Of a stretch of DNA of 37,078 nucleotides, positions 8,490 through 16,211 are shown piece by piece. The translations under genes were made by a program, and so were the position numbers. The notes beneath the pieces are model-generated. The model searched no databases, was not told where the DNA came from, and was given only the letters and a program-made list of their open reading frames with translations. How positions within the stretch are numbered: the stretch's first letter is position 1; each line of letters begins with the position of its first letter. This stretch comes from Clostridia bacterium (GTDB taxonomy: Bacteria; Bacillota; DSM-12270; Thermacetogeniales; Thermacetogeniaceae), in assembly GCA_902812435.1 (NCBI GenBank), contig CADDZA010000009.1, forward strand, positions 1 through 37,078, in the 5' to 3' direction.

Positions 8490-8740
8490 CTGAGTTCCTC
8501 CCTTGGAATATCGTATAAGTTCGCCAGCATCGTCCCCGTCCGCGGCGAAATCCTCCTGCTTTTCCTCACCACCGCTGCAATCTCAGCATCGGAGTACGTC
8601 TTAAACAACCAGCGGTAAGCGTTCTCATCGCCAAATTCGAGGAGGCGCTCGATGATTGCCGTCTTATTTCGCACAGGGTCAAGCATAGTCATATCCGTAT
8701 CCCAGAAATAAACCCGGAATTCCGGGGGTATCGCCGGCAA
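8447..8740 (-). CDS. DUF6922-like antitoxin partner of the AbiEii toxin
   Basis: This 97-residue protein contains IPPEFRVYFWDTDMTMLDP, then IIERLLEFGDENAYRWLFKTYSDAEI, a pattern I know from small proteins encoded directly upstream of AbiEii-type nucleotidyltransferases (annotated DUF6922). The TTG start at 8740 follows a GGGGTGAT ribosome site. Its 3' end overlaps the toxin reading frame by 43 bases, as in coupled toxin-antitoxin modules. It looks intact even though the toxin is interrupted. Role as antitoxin or transcriptional repressor is inferred from position. Confidence 0.7.
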   Translation of the reverse strand: MPAIPPEFRVYFWDTDMTMLDPVRNKTAIIERLLEFGDENAYRWLFKTYSDAEIAAVVRKSRRISPRTGTMLANLYDIPREELRCLRKTYLPKHGGS

Positions 8741-8801
8741 CAGGTATCACCCCATTTGGTTCCTGCATTTATTATACCATTTCTTCCAGAATGTTACCTG
8801 G

Positions 8802-8857
8802 GGAGACAAGGAGACAAGGGGACGGTTCTTTGAGACAAGGGGACGGTTCTTTTGTCT
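8802..8857 (+). repeat. Dispersed palindromic repeat, locus 2 (truncated copy plus full copy in tandem)
   Basis: A truncated copy (8812-8831, missing its right end) is followed by a complete 25-base copy at 8833-8857, with additional short GAGACAAGG units before and GTCTGTCTGTCC after. The 8741-9060 interval otherwise holds no gene that I can support; the short frame there on the minus strand is made of this repeat. Confidence 0.8.
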
Positions 8858-8921
8858 GTCTGTCCAGATTGCGGGGCGTGTTGCCGGACCCGCCTGACGG
8901 AGAAAAACTATGCCAGGCCGT

Positions 8922-8955
8922 GTATACGGTATACATTTAATGTATACATGTATAC
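8922..8955. promoter_or_regulatory. Cluster of four GTATAC palindromes
   Basis: GTATAC occurs at 8922, 8929, 8942 and 8950. The last two form the 16-bp perfect palindrome TGTATACATGTATACA (8941-8956), and the whole block is close to symmetric. It lies about 105 bases before the glutamate-synthase-like gene and looks like a multi-site operator for a dimeric regulator. No regulator gene sits next to it. Confidence 0.5.
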
Positions 8956-9060
8956 ATTGCATCTCAAACCAGGAATTCCGCCGTTTTTAACGAATCATAC
9001 ACCTGATCTGCGCGCCGTTGTGCAGATTTAATTTATCCTTAATGAGGAGGATTGGCAAAG

Positions 9061-10638
9061 ATGTCATTCAGCAAACCAAATGCAAGTGCTGCAACCCTGA
9101 CCAAGAACCGCACCAGGGACAGCGTCTGCCCCTACAGCGGCCTTTGCGCCACCTGTCTGGACGGCTGCCCCGGTCTCTGCGAGGTGGGCAAGTCCGCCTA
9201 CCGGGGGAAGGAAGTGCTTTACCCCCAGCCCTTCGGGAAAAACACCTCGGCTTCGGAAAAGGATTACCCGGTTGACCTCTCCCACTTCAACATCATGGGC
9301 ACCGCCGCGGGTGCCGTTGGGATAGAAGCCGACAGCGATAAAGCTATTTTCCCGGCTGTGGATGTTTCCACCGAGATCGGCGCCGACAACAAGATCAAGA
9401 TGAAGGTCCCCATTGTGATCGCTGGAATGGGCTCCACCAATATAGCCCGCATTCACTGGGAAGCCCTGGCCGCCGGGGCGGCCATCTCCGGCGCCGTGAT
9501 CGTCATCGGGGAAAACGTCTGCGGCATGGACCCGGATGTGGAGATCAAAAACGGGCGCGTTGTCAATTCGCCGGAGCTTGCCCGCAGGGTGAAGGCCTTT
9601 AAGGACTGGTACGACGGCTACGGAATCGTTGCGGTGCAGGCCAACGTCGAGGACACACGCCTGGGCGTCCAGGAGTACGCCATTGAAAAACTGGGAGTGG
9701 AGGCGGTAGAGCTCAAGTGGGGCCAGGGGGCCAAGGATATCGGCGGCGAGGTCAAGCTTACCACCCTGGAGCGCGCCCTGCAGTTGAAAGAACGCGGCTA
9801 CATCGTGCTCCCGGATCCCGAGGACCCGGCCGTCCAGGAGGCCTTCAAGAACGGCGTCTTCAAGGAATTCGAGCGCCACTCCCGGATCGGCATGGTGGAA
9901 GAAGAATCCTTCATGAAGCGGGTGGAGGAGCTGCGCAGGGCGGGTGCCAAATACATCTTCCTGAAGACCGGCGCCTACCGGCCGGTGGACCTGACCCGTG
10001 CCGTTAAGTTCTCGTCCCTGGCCCGCCTCGACCTGCTGACCGTTGACGGGGCCGGCGGCGGCACCGGAATGAGCCCGTGGCGCATGATGAACGAGTGGGG
10101 CATCCCGACCGTTTACATCATCTCCATGTTGAAGAACTACCTGGACCGCCTGGCCGCTCGCGGCGCATTTATCCCCAGCATTGCTGTTGCCGGCGGGTTT
10201 GCCCTGGAGGACCACCTCTTCAAGGGATTTGCCCTCGCGGCGCCTTACGTGAAGGCGATCGGGCTTGCCCGCACCCCGCTTACGGCCGCCATGGTTGGGA
10301 ACAAGATCGGGCGCGACATCAAAGAGGGGAAACTCTCCGCGGAACATGCCAAGTACGGCGAGACCATCGAGCAGATCTTTGTCACCAGCGGCGAGCTGAA
10401 GGAACGGTTTGGAGAAAACTTTAACAGACTGCCGGCGGGTGCCATCGGCATCTACACCTATTTCGAGCGGTTGATGCAGGGGCTGCGCCAGTTGATGTGC
10501 GGCGCCCGCAAGTTCTCTATAAAGCACATCGAGCGGAACGACATCGCCGCCCTCACCCGGGAGGCTGCCGAGGTCAGCGGCATCCCGTTCATCATGGATC
10601 TGGACCGGGATGCGGCAGACCGGATCCTGGATTTCTAA
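9061..10638 (+). CDS. FMN-binding glutamate-synthase-domain protein with N-terminal cysteine cluster
   Basis: This 525-residue protein is related to the FMN-containing central domain of glutamate synthase (GltB2 / archaeal-type). Residues about 20-40 hold CPYSGLCATCLDGCPGLC, five or more cysteines likely to bind an FeS cluster. Then come PIVIAGMGSTNIA, the KWGQGAKDIGG loop, and LDLLTVDGAGGGTGMSP with AGGFALEDHLFKG, which match the flavin and substrate loops of the barrel. There is no glutaminase domain, and the usual CHxNTCPVG 3Fe-4S motif of glutamate synthase is absent (LARTPLTAAMVG at its place). ATG at 9061 is favoured by GAGGAGG at 9044-9050; a TTG at 9052 is too close. A glutamate synthase role is uncertain; it could be another flavin/FeS oxidoreductase. 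Confidence 0.8.
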   Translation: MSFSKPNASAATLTKNRTRDSVCPYSGLCATCLDGCPGLCEVGKSAYRGKEVLYPQPFGKNTSASEKDYPVDLSHFNIMGTAAGAVGIEADSDKAIFPAVDVSTEIGADNKIKMKVPIVIAGMGSTNIARIHWEALAAGAAISGAVIVIGENVCGMDPDVEIKNGRVVNSPELARRVKAFKDWYDGYGIVAVQANVEDTRLGVQEYAIEKLGVEAVELKWGQGAKDIGGEVKLTTLERALQLKERGYIVLPDPEDPAVQEAFKNGVFKEFERHSRIGMVEEESFMKRVEELRRAGAKYIFLKTGAYRPVDLTRAVKFSSLARLDLLTVDGAGGGTGMSPWRMMNEWGIPTVYIISMLKNYLDRLAARGAFIPSIAVAGGFALEDHLFKGFALAAPYVKAIGLARTPLTAAMVGNKIGRDIKEGKLSAEHAKYGETIEQIFVTSGELKERFGENFNRLPAGAIGIYTYFERLMQGLRQLMCGARKFSIKHIERNDIAALTREAAEVSGIPFIMDLDRDAADRILDF

Positions 10639-10756
10639 TAATTCTGAACAAATCTGCCTGTCGCAGGCCGCTCGGGGAACGGCGCACGCCGGGCGGCCTG
10701 AATTTTCCCCAATGCTTCCCTCCAATGTCAACCGGCATTCCCTTCCGCTTTTCCTT

Positions 10757-10802
10757 GATAAATCAAGTTGAGATGAAGAAATTTTTTGTGTATAATGGAT
10801 AC
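10757..10802 (+). promoter_or_regulatory. Direct repeat with promoter, copy 1 (upstream of fdhA)
   Basis: A 45-base core matches 16057-16101 with only two differences. It holds TTGAGA (10768-10773), 17 bases including a T-run, then a perfect TATAAT (10791-10796). A weaker similarity extends about 55 bases upstream (from CTGAATTTTCC at 10698; 16004 in copy 2). The fdhA start is 528 bases further on, which would give a long leader if this is its promoter. Confidence 0.75.
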
Positions 10803-11330
10803 GTAACGAGCAACATCTTAGAAATAACCTTTTCTACATTTCACCTTTCCTACATTAGAACAGATCATCCAAGTAATCTTCTTTGCCTGCAATCACCTTT
10901 CTTGAAAAATCGCTTCATGGTTTATTCTTCATCGTCCTTTGGAACGGTGCTTTCCCTTGCGGTAAAGCTTTTTTAAGACAGAACGCCAAGCAAGATAATA
11001 TTAACCGGGAGGTGAGGCCTATCGACCAGAAGCGCAATCGGTTGTAATGTTTTCAGTTTCTTGACATATCTCTCCGGTTCCAGTCCATTTAAACCGCTGG
11101 CTAAGTTTTAAAAGATCATTAAAGAATTGTTGGCATGTGGTGATGGTGGTATCCTTGTTCATAATGTCTCCCTTATATTTAGAGATTATGGCCAAGGCTA
11201 CCTCGTGTTTGTTCTATTATAAGGGGTTTTTCTTGATAATTATATTTTTTTGTTATTTTTAATTTATCTCCATATCTATTTTTGTTGGGTAGTGCATTGA
11301 GGTTCTGATTTTAGAAGGGGTGCCAAAGAA
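10803..11330. other. AT-rich intergenic region before fdhA
   Basis: This stretch is clearly AT-rich and has no long gene. It holds a possible 47-residue frame on the minus strand (11019-11162), a GGGAGGTGAGG ribosome-like site at about 11008-11018 leading only to an 11-codon frame, and T-rich sequence at 11223-11270 with a candidate TTGATA -35 near 11233. No known riboswitch motif was recognised; in particular I could not fit a molybdenum-cofactor aptamer by eye. Confidence 0.4.
11019..11162 (-). CDS. Possible small protein, 47 residues, unknown
   Basis: ATG at 11160-11162 is preceded by AGGGAGA with 4-base spacing. The product begins MNKDTTITTCQQFFNDLLKL and continues SQRFKWTGTGEICQE, then stops at 11019-11021. 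The QFFNDLLKLSQRFKW segment has an amphipathic helical character and faintly recalls small Cys-containing proteins of Clostridia, but I cannot name a family. It could be the remnant of a longer gene. It points away from fdhA. Confidence 0.3.
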   Translation of the reverse strand: MNKDTTITTCQQFFNDLLKLSQRFKWTGTGEICQETENITTDCASGR

Positions 11331-14003
11331 ATGATTAATCTGAAAATCGACGGACGCGATGTATGTGTCCCCGAGGGAACAACTATACTGGAAGCAGCTG
11401 AGACAGCCGGTATTAATATTCCTACCTTAACTTATGATCCTCGCTTGGGACCATGTGGAGATTGGGACGTATGTGTAGTTGAGGTAGAAGGGAGGCTGGA
11501 TTTTCCGAAAGCCAGCAGCACTGTCGTAGAAGAAGGGATGGTCGTTCGGACAGAGACGCCGGCAGTAGTGAATGTAAGAAAAGCAATTTTGGGCAGAATC
11601 CTTGCTAACCATCCGCTTGACTGCTTGACTTGTCCAAAATCAGGTGCCTGCAAGCTTCAAGAGCTTTGCTTTAAATATGACGTCAAAGAGGCAACCGGAG
11701 TAAAAACAAGAGAAGAACGGCCTATCGATGATACGAATCCATTCTATTACAGCGACCCCAACAAATGCATTTCCTGTGGAAAATGTGTCGAGGTATGTGC
11801 AAAACTTCAATGCGCGAAAGTTTTATCTTTCGTCGAAAAAGGACCGCACAAATACGTTTCCCCACCATTTGGCACTGCTATAGCGCAATCCGAATGCGTA
11901 TCCTGTGGGAACTGCGTATCCGTTTGTCCCGTGGGCGCCCTGATGCCCAAGTCAAAAGAAGTATTCAGGTACTGGGAAACAGAGCCGGTCAGGACGACCT
12001 GCTCCTACTGTGGTGTAGGCTGTCAGATGGACGTGCTGGTAAAAGATAATAAAATTGTGGACGTTAGGCCGGCCGATGGGCCAGCTAACGGGGGATTGCT
12101 TTGCGTTAAAGGTAAATTCGCCTACGGTTTCGTCAACCATCCCGACAGATTGAAAAAGCCATTAGTCAGAAAGAATGGAAAACTGGAAGAGGTAACGTGG
12201 GAAGAAGCCTTTGACGTTGTGGTCAGCAAGCTGAAAGAGACAAAAGAACAGTACGGCCCTGACTCCATCGCCGCCTTCTCATCCGCCAGGGCGTTAAATG
12301 AGGAAAACTACCTGATGGCCAAGCTCATGCGCGCTGTGATCGGGACAAACAACATCGATCACTGCGCCCGTCTCTGACACTCCTCGACGGTTGCAGGTCT
12401 TGCAACCACATTGGGAAGCGGAGCTATGACAAACAGCATAGCCGAAATTAGTGATGCGGAAGTCATCTTTGCCGTCGGGTCTAACACAACAGAATCCCAC
12501 CCCGTCATCGGAGCCCGGGTCAGACAGGCCGTAAGAAAAGGGGCAAAACTTATTGTAGCCGACTCGAGAGACATCCCATTGAAAAGAGATGCAGAAATAT
12601 ACCTGAAAATCAAACCGGGGACAAACATCGCGTTGATCAATGCCATGATTAACGTGATCCTGGAAGAAGGTTTGGAAGACAAAGAATACATCAAAAACAA
12701 CACCGAGGGCTATGACGAATTCGTCGAAGTGATCAAAAAATACACGCCAGAAAAAGCTGCAGAAATCTGCGGCGTAGACCCAGAAGACATCAGAAAAGCA
12801 GCCAGACTGTACACGTCCACACCAAAAGCCACCATCCTGTACTGCATGGGCGTTACCCAGCACTTGAACGGGACAGAAACCGTTATTAGCCTGTCCAACC
12901 TGGCCTTAGTCACAGGAAACCTGGGAAGAGAAAGCAGCGGAATAAACCCATTAAGAGGACAAAACAACGTACAAGGCGCATGCGATATGGGGGCACTGCC
13001 AAACTTATTTACCGGCTACCAGCCAGTAAACAACCCTGAAGTCATCCAAAAATTCGAAAAAGCATGGGGAGTAAAACTGAACAATAAAGTAGGCCTAACT
13101 GTGCCCGAGGCAATGCATAAAGCGGAACAAGGCGAGGTAAAAGTCCTTTACATCTTCGGAGAAAACCCAATGGTATCCGACCCAGACACCGGCCACGTAG
13201 AAAAAGCGCTGAAAAAAGCCTTCGTTATCGTACAGGACCTGTTCCTGACCGAGACGGCCGAGCTGGCAGATGTCGTATTACCAGCCGCATGCTTCGCAGA
13301 AAAAGACGGGACCTTCACCAACACCGAAAGAAGAGTACAGCGCGTGAGAAAAGCCGTCGAACCACCTGGGGAAGCCAAAGCAGACTGGGAAATCATAGCA
13401 GAAATCATGAACAGACTTGGCTACGAAGCAAAATACAACAGCGCGGAAGACATCTTCAACGAAATCAGGACGGTAACACCACAATACGCAGGCATTACCT
13501 ACAAGCGACTGGACAAAGAAGGCATCCAGTGGCCGTGTCCGACAGAAGACCATCCAGGGACCAAAATCCTGCATGTAGGCAAACCGACAAGAGGTAAAGG
13601 CTTAATCAAGCCCGTAGAATACGAAGAGTCCCCAGAGTTAGGCAGCGAAGAATACCCGTTAATACTGACTACAGGAAGAATCCTGTACCATTACCATACA
13701 CGAACCATGACTGCCAGGATTGAAGGCATAAACAAGCTGGCACCGGAAAACTACATCGAAATCAATCCAAAACTGGCGGCAGCAAAAGGCATCAAAGACG
13801 GCGATATGGTTAAAGTAACATCCAGGAGAGGCGAGATCACGATCAAAGCCAGAGTAACCGACCGTGTAGCTGAAAATGTCGTATTCATACCATTCCACTG
13901 GGGTTATGGCGCGAACGTACTGACCAATGGAGAGTTACTGGATAAGTACTGTAAGATACCGGGATTAAAGGTAACCGGTGTTAGGCTTGAAAAATTAGCT
14001 TAA
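11331..14003 (+). CDS. fdhA: Formate dehydrogenase alpha subunit, selenocysteine-containing, with N-terminal FeS domains
   Basis: Formate:CO2 oxidoreductase, 890 residues if TGA at 12375-12377 is read as selenocysteine (residue 349). The context is DHCARL-Sec-HSSTVAGL, the standard active-site motif, with the proton-relay His next to Sec, and the frame continues unbroken to TAA at 14003. Domain order: degenerate ferredoxin-like fold (1-80), His-Cys cluster (H94, C98, C101, C107), two 4Fe-4S ferredoxin motifs (CISCGKCVEVC, CVSCGNCVSVC), then the Mo/W-bisMGD catalytic domain with its own 4Fe-4S (CSYCGVGC) and C-terminal cofactor-binding barrel. Overall it resembles Moorella NADP-linked FdhA, but no FdhB gene is present. 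AAGGGG precedes the ATG. hydA follows 64 bases later, so electrons probably go to the hydrogenase. Confidence 0.95.
12375..12407 (+). promoter_or_regulatory. UGA selenocysteine codon and bacterial SECIS hairpin
   Basis: UGA at 12375-12377 is followed after 11 bases by a perfect hairpin: GGUUGCA (12389-12395), loop GGUCU (12396-12400), UGCAACC (12401-12407). The GGUC apical loop and the 11-base distance match what is known for the Escherichia coli fdhF SECIS recognised by SelB. This decides that the two halves of fdhA are one gene. Confidence 0.93.
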
Positions 14004-14067
14004 AATTTAAGGCAGTTCAGGCTGCTCGGTCTCAATCTGAGTTTACTTCTAAAAGGAGGAATATTAA

Positions 14068-15837
14068 ATGTCTTGGATCAATTTAACGATAAATAATAAG
14101 ACAATATCAGCAGAAGAAGGGAAGACCATACTAGAAGCATGTAAAGCAGCGGGGTTCTATGTGCCTACCTTTTGTTATCATCCTGATTTAAAAAGTTCAG
14201 GCGGTAGCTGCGGCATCTGCGTGGTTGAAGTAAAAGGACAGGACGAGCTGGTAGAATCCTGGCTGATGAAAGCTTGCAAGACTGCGGTAAGCGATGGTAT
14301 GGTTATCTATACAGATTCGGAAAAAGTCATTGCAGAAAGAAGAAAAGTCTTATCTCGCATACTTAAACACCACCGCAATGACTGCTTAACATGTTTCCGT
14401 GTTGGCGGGGATTGTGAGCTACAAAACATATGCGTCCGTTATGGTGTAGATGTGAAAGATAGGCAAGTGTTCGGAAGAGGACGGGACGAGTCCAGTGTTG
14501 CTATTGTCAGAGATATGGATAAATGTATTGCCTGTGAGCGATGTGTGAGAATGTGTGAAGATGTCCAGGGCGTAGGTGTCTATGAATTGGTCGAAACGGA
14601 AAAAGGCAGGTACGTTACCACAAAGAATAATGTACCGCTCGCGGAAACCGAGTGTACAAACTGCGGGCAGTGTGTTAAAGTATGCCCTGTTGGAGCATTG
14701 ACAGAAAAAGTAGAAATATATGAAGTTATTAAAGCCCTGAGAGACCCTGAAAAACATGTCGTTGTCCAGATGGCACCTGCTGTTAAAAATACAATTGGAG
14801 AAGAATTCGGGCTGTCTCCAGGAACAGACGTTACCTATAAATTAAACGCTGCATTGAGAAGGCTAGGCGTAGACAAAGTATTTAACACAGACTTTACGGC
14901 CGACTTAACAATTATGGAAGAAGCGACAGAGCTTTTGCACAGATTAAAGGAAGGCGGACCATTGCCGCTCTTAACATCCTGTTCGCCTGGCTGGGTAAAA
15001 TTTGCAGAACACAGATATCCGCAATTATTGAAGAATATTTCGACCTGTAAGTCACCGCAGCAAATGTTTGGCGCCCTCGTTAAATCCTACTACGCAGAAA
15101 AAGCAGGTATAGATCCCAAAAACATATTCAGCTTATCCATAATGCCGTGTACCGCCAAGAAATTCGAAGCAAACAGGCCTGAAATGGGCCGAAATGGCAT
15201 CAATGACGTGGACGTAGTCCTTACTACCAGAGAGCTGGCAAAACTATTGAAGCTGGAAGGCATTAACCTGTTGGAAATGGAAGACGAAGACTTCGATAAA
15301 TTCCTGGGCGAAGCTACCGGAGCGGGAAGAATATTTGGCAACACAGGCGGCGTTATGGAAGCGGCATTAAGGACGGCGGTATGGTGGCTGACCAATGGGG
15401 AAATGGATACCATAGAGTTCGAAGCAGTGAGGGGCCTGAAGGGCGTAAAAGAAGCTTCAGTAAATGTTGCAGGGACTACCGTAAAAGTAGCTGTTGCCCA
15501 CAGTTTAGGCGCAGCCAGGCGGCTTCTTGACAATGTTGTGGCAGGAAAAGCGGATTATCACTTCATCGAAATAATGGCCTGTCCGGGAGGCTGTATCGGC
15601 GGCGGCGGAGCACCGATTCCCGACAGCTTAGCTGTTAAAGAACAGCGCATAAAAGGTATCTATGAAAGTGATAAGGCCAATACTATAAGAAGGTCACATG
15701 AAAACCCAGAAGTGCAATTGCTTTACAAAGAGTACCTGGGTGAACCGGGAAGCCATAGGGCCCATGAACTCCTTCATACCCACTACTATGACAGAAGCCA
15801 GGGGGGCGAACCAAAGCCGGTTTGTGCACATCATTAA
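14068..15837 (+). CDS. hydA: [FeFe] hydrogenase, CpI-like with full N-terminal FeS relay
   Basis: H2 oxidation or evolution at the H-cluster, 589 residues, near the length of Clostridium pasteurianum CpI. Residues 1-80 form a 2Fe-2S domain with all four ligands (C36, C48, C51, C70). Then follow the His-Cys cluster (HRNDCLTC), two 4Fe-4S motifs (CIACERCVRMC, CTNCGQCVKVC), and the catalytic domain with L1 TSCSPGW (303-309), L2 MPCTAKKFE (359-367) and L3 EIMACPGGCIGGGGAP (from 501). The small-subunit-like tail ends the protein. L1 reads Cys-Ser where CpI has Cys-Cys. AAAGGAGG at 14052-14059 precedes the ATG. With fdhA it probably forms one formate/H2 complex or shares ferredoxin. Maturases HydEFG are not in the window. 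Confidence 0.95.
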   Translation: MSWINLTINNKTISAEEGKTILEACKAAGFYVPTFCYHPDLKSSGGSCGICVVEVKGQDELVESWLMKACKTAVSDGMVIYTDSEKVIAERRKVLSRILKHHRNDCLTCFRVGGDCELQNICVRYGVDVKDRQVFGRGRDESSVAIVRDMDKCIACERCVRMCEDVQGVGVYELVETEKGRYVTTKNNVPLAETECTNCGQCVKVCPVGALTEKVEIYEVIKALRDPEKHVVVQMAPAVKNTIGEEFGLSPGTDVTYKLNAALRRLGVDKVFNTDFTADLTIMEEATELLHRLKEGGPLPLLTSCSPGWVKFAEHRYPQLLKNISTCKSPQQMFGALVKSYYAEKAGIDPKNIFSLSIMPCTAKKFEANRPEMGRNGINDVDVVLTTRELAKLLKLEGINLLEMEDEDFDKFLGEATGAGRIFGNTGGVMEAALRTAVWWLTNGEMDTIEFEAVRGLKGVKEASVNVAGTTVKVAVAHSLGAARRLLDNVVAGKADYHFIEIMACPGGCIGGGGAPIPDSLAVKEQRIKGIYESDKANTIRRSHENPEVQLLYKEYLGEPGSHRAHELLHTHYYDRSQGGEPKPVCAHH

Positions 15838-15967
15838 AAGAGCCATCGAGAAATCCGGCAATGGTTGCCGGGACGCCCCTTTCCCCGCCGTATAAGGCAA
15901 GAAAACCATCGCTTTTCAGCACAGCCCAAAGGTTTCAGGCGACCAGACGGCTGCTTGCACAGGATGA

Positions 15968-15992
15968 GTGAGGGGGATTATAGCCCCCTCAC
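15968..15992 (+). terminator. Strong hairpin after hydA, possible terminator
   Basis: GTGAGGGGG (15968-15976) and CCCCCTCAC (15984-15992) form a perfect 9-bp stem with a 7-base loop, 131 bases after the hydA stop. There is no U-run after it, so intrinsic termination is uncertain. A smaller hairpin, CCGGCAA/TTGCCGG, lies at about 15855-15871. Confidence 0.5.
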
Positions 15993-16056
15993 CCCCCAAT
16001 AAGCTGAATTTTCCTCACAACGCCTCCCTCCCGCATCCTACCCTGTCTTTCTCATT

Positions 16057-16101
16057 ATAAATCAAGTTAAGATGAGGAAATTTTTTGTGTATAATGGATA
16101 C
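16057..16101 (+). promoter_or_regulatory. Direct repeat with promoter, copy 2 (upstream of nfnAB)
   Basis: 43 of 45 bases match copy 1 at 10757. TTAAGA (16067-16072), 17 bases, TATAAT (16090-16095). The expected transcript start is near 16102, about 110 bases before nfnA, and the leader would include the palindromic repeat at 16155-16193. Confidence 0.78.
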
Positions 16102-16154
16102 TAACCAGGGCGCCAGGAATATGCGCCGCCGGGATTTCGATCAATATCTTACTG

Positions 16155-16193
16155 AGACAAAAGAACCGTCCCCTTGTCTGCGTCCCCTTGTCT
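16155..16193 (-). repeat. Dispersed palindromic repeat, locus 3
   Basis: A complete 25-base copy in inverse orientation (AGACAAAAGAACCGTCCCC then TTGTCT) at 16155-16179, followed by a partial GTCCCCTTGTCT unit at 16182-16193. It lies in the presumed 5' leader of nfnA, 8 bases before its GGAGG. Confidence 0.85.
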
Positions 16194-16211
16194 GGCTGAA
16201 GGAGGTTGAGG

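Noticed and set aside
9064-10731. 555-codon open frame on the minus strand opposite the glutamate-synthase-like gene
   Set aside because: It is an antisense shadow caused by GC-rich third positions; it has no ribosome site and no recognisable domain, while the plus-strand protein has clear family motifs.
10991-11045. GGGAGGTGAGG start site for a gene on the plus strand before fdhA
   Set aside because: The frame that follows stops after 11 codons and nothing recognisable continues in the other frames.
11331-12377. Separate truncated gene for a 348-residue iron-sulfur protein and a second gene from 12411
   Set aside because: The stop is a UGA in the exact selenocysteine position with a SECIS hairpin, so both parts belong to one fdhA gene.
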